The position numbers were made by a program, and so were the translations under genes. Shown one piece after another: positions 10,977-22,814 of a stretch of DNA of 64,000 nucleotides; position 1 is the first letter of the stretch; each line of letters starts with the position of its first letter. The stretch spans positions 55,161,720-55,225,719 of the forward strand of contig ML677334.1 of NCBI GenBank assembly GCA_007922305.1, read 5' to 3'. Under the pieces are notes generated by a model. The model saw nothing but the letters and a program-made list of their open reading frames with translations. It did no database searches and was not told the origin of the DNA. The DNA is from Dermatemys mawii. Lineage: Eukaryota > Chordata > Testudines > Dermatemydidae.

Positions 10977-11559
10977 AACTGAGTGGACTTAAAGGCTCTA
11001 AAGTTTTACATTGTTTTATTTTTGAATGCAGTTATGTAACAAAAAAATTCTACATTTGTAAGTTACACTTTCACAACAGAGATTGTACTACAGTACTTGT
11101 ACAGGGTGAACTGAAAAAATACTATTTATTTTATCATTTTATAGTGCAAATATTGGTAATAAAAGCTAATATAAAGTGACTACTGTTCACTTTGTACTCT
11201 GTGTTGTAATAGAAATCAATATATTTGAAACTGTAGGAAAACATCCAAAAATATTTAATAAATTTCAGTTGGTGTTAAGAGTGCAATTAATCACAATTAC
11301 TTTTTTTAATTGTGGTTAATTTTTTTGAGTTAACTGCGATTAATTGACAGCCCTACTCAACATATATAATATTCCAAAGGGAGTCCTGCAGGCAACATAA
11401 TTTGGCTCTGCAGCGGTTGATCTCAAACAATACTTGGGCCTGCTATTACATTTTCTGCCCTCAAAGAACAACTTAGTCCTTATCATGATAGCATCATTTG
11501 ACAACCATTATCTAATTAATCCTTAGAAAACCTCTACAAAGTCACTGAAGGCCTGATCT

Positions 11560-11745
11560 ACAGCCCATGGAAGTCAATGGGTGCTGGCCCTGGGTATGAA
11601 ACATTGACCTCATTTTATAGGTGGGAAACTGATGCAAAGAGGTTAAGTGACTTGCCAAAGAGCACACATGAAGCCAGTGTCAGAGCTAGGACTAGCATTC
11701 TGATTCCCCCGCCCCGTGCACTGGCAACTAAATTGAACAGGAATC
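11560..11745 (+). repeat. MIR-family SINE
   Basis: The block reads CTCATTTTATAGGTGGGAAA, then CTGATGCAAAGAGGTTAAGT, GACTTGCCAAAGAGCACAC and CAGAGCTAGGACTAGCAT. This is the characteristic MIR core and 3' region in plus orientation. The tRNA head is not clearly recognisable. MIRs are ancient amniote repeats. Confidence 0.7.
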
Positions 11746-12899
11746 ATCCTTGTTTGAGGTCTTGAAAATTAAAATACAAATATCATGAAAATTATAATAC
11801 CTAGCTCTTGTGTAGCACTTTTCCTCCATTGATCTCAAAGTGCAGCATTCATGAAACAGAAAATTGCAGTCCTTTTAATATCCAATCCCACTGATATCCA
11901 GTCTCATTCCATTAAAGATATTTAGAAGAATATCATGATACACAGCTCATGACCACAAAAACGAGCTTGGGCAGACTTCATCTGGAGGCATGAAAAGGAA
12001 TCAAGTTTCATTGATCTATAACCTCACATTCATTTCTTGCAAAAAGAACAAGGCAGTTGTAATATATTAAAAATCCAGGCTAGTTTTAGTCTTTTTGTTG
12101 GATAAATCAGTCTCTCAGAATAACCTGGGAGTTGTGAATATAGAAAAACTTTGCTGTGTTTATTTAGAGAATCTAACCCCTTGGAGCCAGAATATATACT
12201 AATGCATTTTACATTAGTGGGATGCATCAGAAAATCCTGATTTTTAGTGCCAAGGGGGTAATTAATATCAGATCATGTTTGCAAAATGGTTGTGTTTATG
12301 TGGGAATGAGAACTAAGCGCTAACTTGTAGGGTTTGATGTATTCAACTTTGCTGTGGAGCTAGAGCTGGCTGAAGAGTGAAATACTGAAAATAATGGACA
12401 AGAGGTAGGATATCTATGGCTAGAAAATGCATTGCTGCTGAAGGAGCTGCCAGCCATGGTGCTCTGCTCTTTCCCTAGGAATTTTGTATTCACAGAGGAA
12501 TGGTAAGTAGAAGCTAGAAAATGATTCATGTTTTTTTTTGCTTTTGTGACCTTCAGGAGTCCCATAAAACAGCTACATTTGTATACTATGATTGTTTCAT
12601 AGAGTGTCACCTCATAGTACACTGTTTTTCAAGTATGCATGTTTATTGTCCAGCCAACGTCAATATATGCTCAGAAAATATTTCTGTTCTCACATGTAAC
12701 TGGAAAAGTGGTTGCTTGGGTATGAAAAATATGCGTTGCCATACCATATAGGCATGGGGAAAACCCAATCTTCTGTATGATCTGAATCAGACACTGAAGA
12801 AAGTACTGTCAACAAGGCATTGCTCTGAACTGAAACATGCCTCTGTTTATGTCTCCTGAGAGGTCAAAACCAGATCAACAATACAAATCAGATTTTAGA
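11746..12899. other. intergenic DNA, nothing recognised
   Basis: AT-rich sequence without recognisable coding similarity, terminal repeats or SINE boxes. Confidence 0.45.
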
Positions 12900-13455
12900 A
12901 TTTGAGAACAATGTATGAAGCTACTAAAAGTTCTCAAGTAATTACCATCTTGATGTCCTTAGAATCAGTGAATGTAGATGGACAGGTTCAAATGAACTAC
13001 ACTTTAAACAAACAAATAAGCCCATCATCTATTCCCGGAATGTGGATGGTAGACATGAAGCTGTGTAGTGTGGGAATTAGTCAAGTAAAGAATAATTAGC
13101 GTTTGCTTTCAGATTAGAGTCTTCAAACTAACAGTTATACCATACTATCCTTGAACCATTGAAAAGACAGAGGAGGAAAAAAATATTTTTAGGATCTACT
13201 AAAGGATGTATTAACCAAGTTCCCAAAACACAATATCATGACTATGAGTGATTTTAACACAAAGGCTAGAAGTAAGAATGATGGGCTGGATAAAGTTATG
13301 AGTAAGTGCATCAGAGGGTTAGAAATGAACCAAAATGGAGAACAATTAGTCAAATTTTGCAGTGTAAACAATCTAGTGATAGGTGGAACAGTATTTTCTC
13401 ATAAGTGACAGATGGTAGAAGAAAGAGCCAGATAGATCATTTCTGCATTACAAGA
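12900..13455 (+). mobile_element. RTE-like LINE, endonuclease part
   Basis: In broken frames the DNA encodes RTMYEATKSSQV near 12902, matching the NVRTMYE start of RTE-type APE endonucleases. Further on it gives MSDFNTKARSKNDGLDKVM and NGEQLVKFCSVNNLVIGGTV, matching the GDFNAKVG...ERLVDFC..NNLVIGGT block. Stops and frameshifts show it is dead. It is continued at 13946 after an inserted CR1 segment. Confidence 0.6.
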
Positions 13456-13945
13456 ATGTTTCTCAGCTTGCTGGCAGATGTATAACATCATGAGTGATGT
13501 TATAAATCATGAGTGGTGTGGAGAAAGTGAATAAGGAAAAGTTATTTACTTGTTCCCATAATGTAAAAACTAGGGGCCACCAAATGAAATTAATGGGCAG
13601 CAGGTTTAAAACAAACAAAAGGAAGTTCTTCTTCACATAGCATACAGTCAACCTGTGGAACTTTTTGCCTGGGGAGGTTGTGAAGACTAGGACTATAGCA
13701 GGGTTTAAAAGAGAACTGGATAAATTCACGGAGTTAAGTCCATTAATGGCTATTAGCCAGGTTGGGTAAGGAATGGTGTCCCTAGCCTCTACTTGTCAAA
13801 GGGTGGAGATGGATGGCAGGAGAGAGATCATTTGATCCTTACCTGTTAGGTTCAGCCCCTCTAGGGCACCTGGCATTGGACAGGGATATTGGGCTGGGTG
13901 GACCTTTGGTCTGACCCAGTATGGCCATTCTTATGTTCTTATGTT
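13456..13945 (+). mobile_element. CR1 LINE 3' end inserted in the RTE element
   Basis: The segment contains the typical CR1 ORF2 end (AAGTTCTTCTTCACATAGCA, then GTGGAACTTTTTGCCTGGGG and AACTGGATAAATTCACGGAG). The 3' UTR has GGTCTGACCCAGTATGGCCA and the terminal octamer-like repeat TTCTTATGTTCTTATG at 13930-13945. RTE coding similarity is split exactly around it, so it is a later, 5'-truncated insertion. Confidence 0.75.
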
Positions 13946-14950
13946 TGTACAAGAGAGCAGATGTGGCCAGTGACCATAAGCTTTGTATAGCCAAACTGAA
14001 GATTAAGATAAAGAGGATGAAGAAAGCTAAAAGAAGACCATGAATCAATAGTGCACAATTAAAACACCCAAACACAAAGAGTGCTTTTCAGTTTAAACTG
14101 AAGAACAGGTTTGGTGTTCTAATAGAGTTAACTGAAGAAATCCAAGACTGATATTCTGTGGGAAAATATCAGGGCAAAGACAGTTTCTATAACAAAGAAA
14201 TCTAAACTGGAAGAATGGGTTAGCAGTGCTACCTGGGAAGCAGTGGAATAGGGAAGATGTGTAAAGCAAAAACTCATGAATGCTAAGACATGTGAAGAGA
14301 CAAGCAAGTAGAAAGAAGAATACGAGCTCAAGACAGAGAGGTAAAAAGAAGGGCTAGATATGAAAGGACATATGTTGATAGAAAATGTCAAGAGGCTAAA
14401 GATGCCAGCCAAAGAGGTAACCTTATAACTTCATATAAGACAATAAAACAGCTAACTGGAAACTCTGGCAGGACTGAAGGCCCTATTAAAGATGCAAATA
14501 GAAAGATTCTTAGTACAGAAGAACAACAAAGGAAAAGATGGGTAGAACATTTTCAGGCTGTTTTAAATAGATCAAGCCCAACTAAACTACTAGAAATACA
14601 TGATGAAGACCTATCACTAGAGCTTGAGATTGATGTCATAGATATTATAATGGAAGAAGTTAGAAAAGCCATCAGCAAACTCAAAAAAGAGAAAGCAGCT
14701 GGAGAGGATTAGGTTACCGGAGAGATGCTTAAATCAAGTGATGAAAGAGTCCTCCAGACTTTCCCTGTATTTTTGGATAGAATATGGAATGAAGAAAAGA
14801 ACCTAACTCAGTGAAAGAGAGGCCTTGTAGTAAAATTGCCAAAGAAAGGTGACTTTATCAACTGCAATAATTGGAGAGGAATCGATGCCTGGGAAAATCA
14901 TGTGCAACATCATCCTGGAACATATCAAGAAATTCATTATAGAGTGGCTT
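13946..14950 (+). mobile_element. RTE-like LINE, reverse transcriptase part
   Basis: Coding similarity resumes with ADVASDHKLCIAKLKIKIK, which normally follows the endonuclease. Later comes MEEVRKAISKLKKEKAAGED, the start of the reverse transcriptase fingers, and VVKLPKKGDFINCNNWRGI near 14826-14886. In-frame stops (for example TAG in GGAGAGGATTAGG, about 14703-14712) and a frameshift around the NNWRG block inactivate it. The RT palm YxDD region is absent, so the copy is 3'-truncated or too decayed to follow beyond about 14.95 kb. Confidence 0.65.
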
Positions 14951-17204
14951 TTGAAGTGTTACAAATGGAACATTTCAGCTAAATATTGACAAGAGCTTGG
15001 TATTGTCATGAGCAAGGAGTTCACCTACATCTCCCCTCTATCCTCCCCTCCCTCAGTTTCAATGGAAAGGGGTGGTTAGCAGGATGTTCTCTGTGAGGGA
15101 GTGTCCACACTGGAATTTACTCTGCCGCATGCCCACACCTGTAGTCTTAGCTGGAATTTCAGCGATATTTGACGGAGGGAGAGGACTGAAGGAAAGCGGT
15201 AGGCTGGCAAAGGGCTTACCTGCTCTCTAGCACCCTTTCTGGCCAAATGTGGCTCTGCAGCACGCTGCCTCAGTTTCTCTTTCTTTCAGGGCCCCTTAAC
15301 AACTCCACACAGTCCAAAGATATAAGACAAAAATCCCTTTTTGGGGGGTTCTCCTTTATGAAGTCTAAATAAAGTTGAAATAAAATTCCTTTCACCCAGA
15401 TTCCCCTCAGGTTACACAGCCCTCCTTTCTTGGGTCCTGTGTTTCTGGGTTTCAGAGCACTTTCAGCAGTTTCCCCAACTTCTTTCTTCGGGAACCCTTT
15501 TAGCAGCTCTCTACGTAATATTTTTCCTTACCTCCCTGGGCTTACCTCCCACAGCTAGCAGCCTTTCCCCTGAAGCTGTCTCCCCCTCTTTCTATGCCTA
15601 GGTGCCTTCCCTTAAGCCCAGTTGGGCAGCGGGTAATTAGTCATGGGTGCACTGGTCTCAGCTCCCTCATAAAGAAACCAGTCACCCTACAACAATCATA
15701 TATGGGATTGTTGTTATACTTAGCAAGCATCATTGTGGATCATGTGGTTAGCCTAGTCCATGTGATACAAATTGTGAATTTTATGTTTTATTGGCTATCT
15801 TAAAATGCATGAGTGCCTTGATCCAGAGATCTGTGTTTAAATTATAAACTAAAATAAATAAATGATCTGTAAGTGAGAAACTAATTATGCCGCCCTCTAA
15901 CCACTGGAAACGAAGCAACCTTGACTACATCACGTAGGATGTGAACAACGGAAACCATTTTGTTTTGTCACAAGATACAAGAATGCCCATACGGAAGTTC
16001 AGGGTCCAGGGAACCTGACTGCTGCGGCTTCGGCAAACCCCACCAGAGAGGTGGCTTCAAAGAAGGAGGGTGCCTAGGAGACAGAGCAGTTCCCTGGGGG
16101 CAGGACCTGGGACAGGGGGATGGACACTGAAGAGAGTGCTAAGCCCCCACCCTGGGGGCTGCAAATCACTTTCCCTCCCTCCCTCCCCCGCCCCTGGCCA
16201 CTCCAGAGCTTAGCTGATGGGTAAAAAGGCTTCCCTGCGCCAGCACTGTGCAAGACTTTGGTACATGCAGGTCTTGGCTCCTCCTGGCCAGCACCAGGGG
16301 CTGGAGAGTCTTGGGCTTTCCCAGTGTGCTGGCCCAGCCAGAGGCAGTGGGTAAAGGAAGGAGCCTGCTGGCCAGCCTGTTGGTGAGCTGAGCCCTCCGA
16401 CCAGGGGCTGGTTCTCCACAGAGTGGGGATATGGAGGATATGGAGCAGCAGGGCTGGGGAGGTGAAGGGAGAGGACAGCGAGAGAGGGAGCACATAAAAG
16501 GCCGATGGATGAGCAACAGGGGCGGCATGCCACTGCCTGGCATCTGCCTGCACTCACCAGCCACCGCAGCTCACAGCACGCAGCTAGTGCTGGCCTGAAG
16601 CACAACAGAGGCAGGGCCCAGCTCGTCAAGAGCCAGCCATGAACTGCAACTTTGCCCCGCCACCAGTCTTGCACACCCACCCCCATTGTCAGCCATTAGA
16701 CTCCCCGCACACACTCTCACCACTGTGGGGGACCGCGGCTGGCGAGCTGGGATCTGGCCAGTAGCGGGACCTGCCAGTACTGATGGGAGGGAGATAGAAA
16801 ATATGGGGAAATTTGCCCATTTTAAAGAAAAAGCCAGGACACCTTCAGGAGAGCTGAAGTATGGGACTGTCCCTTTAAAAACAGGACATCTATAGGACAT
16901 TGTGCAGAACTGGGGCTTTCGAGGCCATATGGAGTAACAATGAAGTTTTTCAAGACTGTCAGACTCACCAGAACAGTCACTCTCCGTGACAAAGTAGAGA
17001 TGGCATTCACATCTGCCATTGTGTATGTGCTCCAGTGAATATAAGGTAGTTTGACTTGTCAGTGCACAGATGTGATTAAGACTGATTAAAGATTTCTAAT
17101 AATTTCCATTCTGATAATGGCCCATCCAAATTAAACAGCTTCTTAGAATTGGTATGGTAATTTATAACTTTTTTTTGCCGTGTGTGTGTATAAATGCATC
17201 TCAC
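14951..17204. other. intergenic DNA with a GC-rich block, probable repeats
   Basis: A GC-rich stretch at about 16020-16760 carries several overlapping ORFs on the minus strand, but none has recognisable domains and they look composition-driven. At about 16780-16900 GGGACTGTCCCTTTAAAAAC and AGGACATCTATAGGACA resemble the end of a common turtle DNA element. No complete element could be delimited. Confidence 0.4.
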
Positions 17205-17315
17205 TTCTGTGTGTTCCATTCTATGCATCTGATGAAGTGGGCTATAGCGCACAAAAGTTTATGCTGAAATAAACTGGTTAGTCTCTAAGGTGCTACAAGT
17301 ATTCCTCGCTTTCTT
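17205..17315 (+). repeat. GATGAAGTGGGCT repeat, copy 1
   Basis: It contains CATCTGATGAAGTGGGCTAT, then AAATAAACTGGTTAGTCTCT and AAGGTGCTACAAGTATTCCT. The same ordered motifs occur at about 17957-18085, 53845-53955 and, reversed, 63925-64000. This is a highly repeated short interspersed sequence in turtle-like genomes; I do not assign a class. Confidence 0.65.
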
Positions 17316-17956
17316 TAAAGATTTTCCAGTTACCTGTTGGGAATCCATTTGCAGGCCTGAAAACAGCCACCTACCAGCAGTCAAAACCACACAAGACATA
17401 ACAAAGGCTTCCAACTTTGCCACATTTTTTGCTCTGCCTTTACATTACTCAGTGTTGGGAGTACATGGATCTCTGAGGAGAGGACAAAAGTGCAAATTAC
17501 TGCCAAGTTGGTTAGTAATTTGCTACACTTGGATGAACTAGTCCTCTGGTACAGAGAAGTTAAGAAAACTTTGTGAGAAGTATTTACAGCTGATATCCCT
17601 CTCCATGAACATTAATTCTTTTTATATGCTATCTCATGGCAAAAGACAAATATTTCATCCGAGCTGAGGAAATGGTCCTGAGAGCAAACAGATAAGGGCA
17701 GTTATCTAAGCTCTCCAATAAAAACTGCTAGCTCTCAAAGGATCTACATCAATGAGGGGAAGGGGGCAACAACAAAAAACCCAGACACAAAGATCAGAGT
17801 TGGACACCTTGGAGATTGACATCTGATCCACAGATCAATGTCACAAGAAGGTATCTCAAAAAGTAGGGCCATACCCAGCGTTTAGAAAGATACTGTAAGA
17901 AGCAGTGGCATACTGGACTTCATGAAAAGGAGCAGAGCAACAATCTGAAGATTACA

Positions 17957-18085
17957 TTCATCTGATGAAGTGGGTCTTAGCCCACGAAAGCTCATGATCC
18001 CTAAGATCTGTTAGTCTTTAAGGTGCTACAAGACTCTGTTGCTTTTGCAGATCCAGACTAACATGGCTACCCCTCTGATACTAAT
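17957..18085 (+). repeat. GATGAAGTGGGCT repeat, copy 2
   Basis: Contains CATCTGATGAAGTGGGTCTT, CCCACGAAAGCTCATGAT, GTTAGTCTTTAAGGTGCTAC and CAGACTAACATGGCTACCCC. It is the most complete of the four copies in the window. Confidence 0.7.
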
Positions 18086-20039
18086 CTGAAGACTGTGTGC
18101 TGAGAATCAGCAATCAAAAGAGCAACCTCTGACAATTGCATATCTAAATTTTTCTCTGGACTTAAAATTAGCTGACAACAACAAGGAGTTGGTGAACCCT
18201 AATGTACCAAAAGTTCATAAAAATAAAATGGGTACTTCCATTACTTAACCTGCCCCAACAAATTATCTTTTTCTATAAAATATCTCCAATAGGCTTATTC
18301 GGAGATGCAAGCTTTCTATTCCTGGCAACACCCTCCTGAAATAGGAAATTAGTAGTTATGCAGTGTAAAATTAACTTTTAGCTGAAGTAAAAATAATAAA
18401 AAAAGAAACTTTTTTAAAAGGCCTCATTGTGATATTCACCTACACTGATTGCTTTAAACAAAAAATGCCAAGTCAAGCAACACAATGCACTGTTCTGAAG
18501 ATTTCACAAACTGTAATAGCTTTGGTTAAACTAACAAAAAAGAGTGAGCTAATATGTTTCCATAATATTTATGAAGCTGCGGACATTCTTCATTCTGATG
18601 AACAAGCGGTAAAGCAGTATCAGCAGCTTAGAAAAAAGTTATGGGTGGGTGGTTGTTTTTTTATTTGCTGGGCACTGGAAAAAAAGAAAAAGACCTACAC
18701 TCCCAGGCATGTGTAAATCTCACATTCTGTTAAAATATTTTTCTTGTAAAAAAGGATATTTTTTCTCTTTTTTCAGGGAAGTTTGTCTGTGATCAAAAGA
18801 AAGCAGCACCAAACATGGATTAGAGCGTTTCCTCTCTTCCTGATTAAATTAAAAGTAGATGTTTTGCTTGCATTTAAATGGTCCCAATCAGGAGCTGGAA
18901 ACTGTTCCCGGCTACACACCCTGCTGAGCATCTTGTCACTTTAAGCACATGAGTAGTCCTGTTGAAGTTAATGGAACTACTTGCAGGCTTGCTGGTCCAG
19001 GGGAAGCATGCTGAGCACCTTGAAGACTGGAATCGTAGGTGGGCCATAGAGGAGAGGAGGAAGTAGCTCTGTAGTAGTAGCAGAAGGAAGTAGGTCTGGC
19101 TGCTCTAGGAGGCATGTTAACCCTCCAAAAAGCCCGATCCAATCCCGACTAAAATCCGTAGGGTATTTTCGCTGACAACAATGAGCACTGGATCAAGCCC
19201 TAAACTAGCAAGGATGTCCCCACAATGGCTTTGGCAATAGCAACATGAATCCTCAGTAATCTACTCCCCACCGCTGAAAAAACAAAATAAAAGCGCCCAC
19301 CCCAAAGAGCTGCAGTTTCCAGGGCCCCCAATGATCAGAGACTGAAATTAAGCAAAGTAAAGACAATATGTACGTTATTAGCATCTTTCACCAAAATGCT
19401 AGAGTGGGAAGGTAATAATATGCTTAAGAAACACTTAAATTTAATCATACAAAACTAATTAATGAGTTTTTGTAAAGTTGGAATCAAATATAAACTTGTG
19501 TGTTTATACACTTAGCCACCTCTGCATTACAGATTTTGCTCTTGTAGATTTACATCAAATCTGTCCTTTATCATAAAAGCCACAAAATAATGTAGAGATT
19601 TCATGTTCAGAAATGGTTAAGAATTGCCATACTGGTTAAGACATGGCCAGTATCAGACATGTCAGAAGAAGATGATGAAAAAATAAAAGTAACCCAAACC
19701 CACAATGGGCAATGAGGAAAGTTAACTCTAGTGGGTTAGTTGTTGGCTTATTCCTACAGAGCATGAGGCTGTATTTCCTTCTAAATAAATGGTTTCATCT
19801 GATCTAATGTAACTGGGGATGTTCTCATCCATATAAAGATCTAATTTTTTTTTTTAAACCTACTAAGCCTCTGGCCTCAGTGGTATCTTGTGGACTGTGC
19901 AGATATGCATTTCCTATTGTCAGTTTTAAATGAGGTACCTTTCAGCTCCATTGACTATTTCCCTTGTTCTTGCATTATCAGAAAAAAATGAATAGGAATG
20001 CTCAATTTACTTTCTCTAGTGTCTAGTCTATTTATAATT
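18086..20039. other. intergenic DNA, nothing recognised
   Basis: An ORF of 95 codons at 18429-18716 (plus) ends in a low-complexity lysine run and resembles no protein I know. No other structure was recognised. Confidence 0.45.
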
Positions 20040-21560
20040 TTATATACCTCTGTCATATGCATTTGCCCTCTGAACTAAACAGTCCCACTCTTTTCAATAT
20101 CTCCTTATACTGAAGTTTTTTCTATACCTCTAATCCCTCATTGCTCACTTCTGGACCCCCCCTCCCCATTTCTGCTATCCCTTTTTTGAGATGGGGTGAT
20201 CAGAAAGGACACAGCATTCCGGGCAAAGGCAGAAAATGTAACAATGGGAATCCCCTTCTTGGCATTTTGATTGCTTTTTGACCCTGGCTACATGTTGAAA
20301 AGGTTTTCATTGAACTGTGCAGAAAGGGCATATCTACACGCACAGCAACTAGACATTGAGAGCTGCCCATGCCAGCTGACTTGGGGTCGCGGGGCTTGGG
20401 CTGTGGGGCTATTTCACTGTTGTGTAGACTTCTGGGAGCGGCCTGGAGCCCAGGCTCTAGGACCCAGCAATGTGGGAGGGTCCCAGAGCTCAGGATCCAG
20501 CCTGAGCCCAAAAGTCTTCACTGAAACTGCTCCACAGCCCAAGCCCCATGACCTTGAGTCAGCTGACACAGGCCAGCCAGGGTTTTTTCTTTGCTGTGTA
20601 GACATAGACCTAGACCTCTTTGGGTTTCTCCTGAGCAGTTAATTTAGAAGCGAACATTATGTATGAGAAATGTGTTATTCCTTCCAATGTGCATAACCTT
20701 GCTTTTGTCAACACCGAATTTCATCTGCCATCGTTGCTGCCTATTTGTTAGCTTTGTTATGTCCCTATGAAGTTTCTCAAAGTAACTAATCTTGATTAAC
20801 CTAAATAATTTTGTGTATTTCAAATCTGGCCACCTTATTGGTCATCCCCTTTTCCAAGGTATTTGAAAGATACAATAAACAGTCCTAACAGAGCATCTTG
20901 GTGCACCCCAATGCTAAATTTTACCATGTTAAATACTTACGCTTACTCTTTGTTTTCTCTATCTTAGCTAGTTTTCAAAACTATGATGGTACTTCTTATC
21001 TTATGACTAGTTTTCTTAGGGAAATCTTTGTTGGGGTTATTTTTTTGAAAATCCAAATAAATATCAACTAGTTATTTATCCACTAAATTGCTGGACCAAA
21101 GAATTCTAGTAGACTAGGGAGGCACAATTTTCCTTTACAGAAAACACACTTGCTTAGCATTTCATATTCATCCAAGTATTGTAAGATTCTATTTTTGAAT
21201 TACTGCTTCAGCCAATTTGCCTGGTACTACAGTAACGTTCATTGGTCTGTATTTCACAAGATCAGGCCTCCAGTCTTCTGGCACAGTTGCTGATGTTAAT
21301 GAGAGAGCATATAAAAAGCAGCTCACAGCTACTTTATTCACAAATTCCATCTGAGCTATTGAATGAATTCCATGTGGTCCTGGCGACTTGTTACTCTTTA
21401 ATTCATCTAGTTTATTCTAACAGCTCTTGATACCTCAACATCTAGCACTGCCTCATCCAGAAGATCACCTGAAAATAGTGGGTAATTCCTCAATATCTTC
21501 AGTGGTGAAAACTATAGGGAAGCCTTAACCCTCTTTACAGGAACACCATCTATTTAACAG
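20040..21560 (-). mobile_element. CR1-family LINE fragment, interrupted
   Basis: Read on the minus strand, the sequence follows CR1 reverse transcriptase DNA: CCAGGCAAATTGGCTGAAGC after a TACAGACCAATGAACGTTAC-like NYRPV block. Then come CTACTAGAATTCTTTGGTCC and TATTTGGATTTTCAAAAAAA (the D-F-Q-K-A region), with CR1 3'-flank wording at 20040-20320 (CTTCAGTATAAGGAGATATT). A MITE at 20326-20610 interrupts it. Numerous stops show it is fossil. Confidence 0.55.
20326..20610. mobile_element. palindromic MITE inserted in the CR1 fragment
   Basis: The left end GGGCATATCTACACGCACAG and the right end CTGTGTAGACATAGACC are imperfect inverted repeats. The whole unit is a long imperfect palindrome: GGCTTGGGCTGTGGGGC in the left half is answered by CCCAAGCCCCATGACC in the right half. 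A related TCTACAC-type element begins at 25388. No coding capacity. Confidence 0.6.
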
Positions 21561-22814
21561 TCACATCTACACGATTGAATGAACTTTTATTACAGGTAAT
21601 ATCTGAGATTATTTTAACTGAGAACCTTAAAAGCAAAAGCATATATTTCTCTATTTTTTTCAGTTTTTTTACTTTATTTGACAGAACTTTGTATATGGTC
21701 ATTTTCACTATTTTTCTCCCAAACAATTAGTCAATTTTCTGTTTTTCAGAGTCTCACACAGCAGCAGGGGAGAGAAAATCATTTTTTTTAAAAAAAGAGG
21801 ATGGTTGTTCAAATCAATCACAGAAATTATCCATGGACTAAGGTGGTATCCGAAACAGCTTTTAACTCATTAATCGTCCTCTTTACTCTCAGGGCATATT
21901 CTTTCACAGGCTTCCCACATCCGATAAACTAATTATTTTATGTTTCAAGTGGATGTTTAAATTCCTTACCGGCCCTCATAATTTTCAATAATCCATTCTA
22001 TATCCAATCTTAAGATCCCTTCTGTTGGCTTTACATGGTTTGGATTTCCATCTACTGAAGGATATCTGGCTTATATAACCTCTTGCTCTTGCACCTTGCC
22101 ATTTTGTCTCCTTAGCCACTTCTCTTTCCCCCCCACCCCCCAATACCTGGCATGCCTGCTTCCTTTTTTGTTTAGGGGGATGTGAATAATGTATAGGTAT
22201 AATTTGAATGGGAATACTAACTTTTACAGGGAACTACCTCCTCTCAAGTTGTTCTTCTAATGTGGTACCAGAGGAATAAACTAATTTTTGTCACCACCAA
22301 TTAAAAACTTTTACGAAACAGGACCGTTATAAAACAATTAAACCTTGCAAATGCACTAGTCTCTAGGAGGGAAACCCTGGAGGAAATTCTGCTTATTAAA
22401 ATTGCAATTTTAGTTTCCATTAAAAAGGAGAATAAGACAACAGAAGATGGGTTGGCAAGACAAATTATTTCTTAATGTCAGTTGAGCTTATTTCAAATGA
22501 GATAACGTATCTTTACCAGGTTAGGTTCAGCACATTTTTTATCTCTTCAACTCATTTATCTAATTCAGTCATCCTGATTATAGCCTCATGGACCTTCATT
22601 TTCAGAGGAAGAATTCTGTAACCAACAGCCTACACAACATGCTGATTACGGAACAGTTAATTCTAATTAACTTCACTATGGCAAGAGAATTTTGATAAAG
22701 TCCTAGAATGCAAATATATTTTGGTTACCCTGGACTGAAAAATAAAAACTCACAGCAAAGTCTCCAGATGAGACATCGGAGTGATAGAAATCTAATTTAA
22801 AGAAACAAATGAGA
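21561..22814. other. intergenic DNA downstream of SS18
   Basis: AT-rich sequence between the CR1 fragment and the predicted SS18 polyadenylation site. No gene or element was recognised. Confidence 0.45.

Larger units (their letters stand above)
8396..11355. mobile_element. symmetric hAT derivative with two 3' ends head to head
   Basis: The left end TAGGTCTGTCAA and the right end (reverse-complemented) TAGGGCTGTCAA match at 11 of 12 bases. They are flanked by CTCAATAA (8388-8395) and CTCAACAT (11356-11363), a 6/8 match to an 8-bp hAT target duplication. Similarity continues inward for hundreds of bases in inverted orientation. Each arm contains the same hAT C-terminal dimerisation coding segment, minus strand at about 10080-10290 and plus strand at 10764-10976. 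Removing the 1.34-kb nested element at 8621-9961 leaves about 1.6 kb. The unit therefore looks like a palindromic, internally deleted hAT copy that moved as one piece. Confidence 0.65.

Noticed and set aside
16074..16686. Three overlapping minus-strand ORFs of 132-159 codons
   Set aside because: All lie in a GC-rich block, overlap one another in different frames and have no recognisable motif or splice context.
18429..18716. 95-codon plus-strand ORF
   Set aside because: No known family, ends in an A-rich run, no flanking splice signals that would make a convincing exon.
20271..20642. 123-codon ORF
   Set aside because: It coincides with the palindromic MITE at 20326-20610 and is not a gene.
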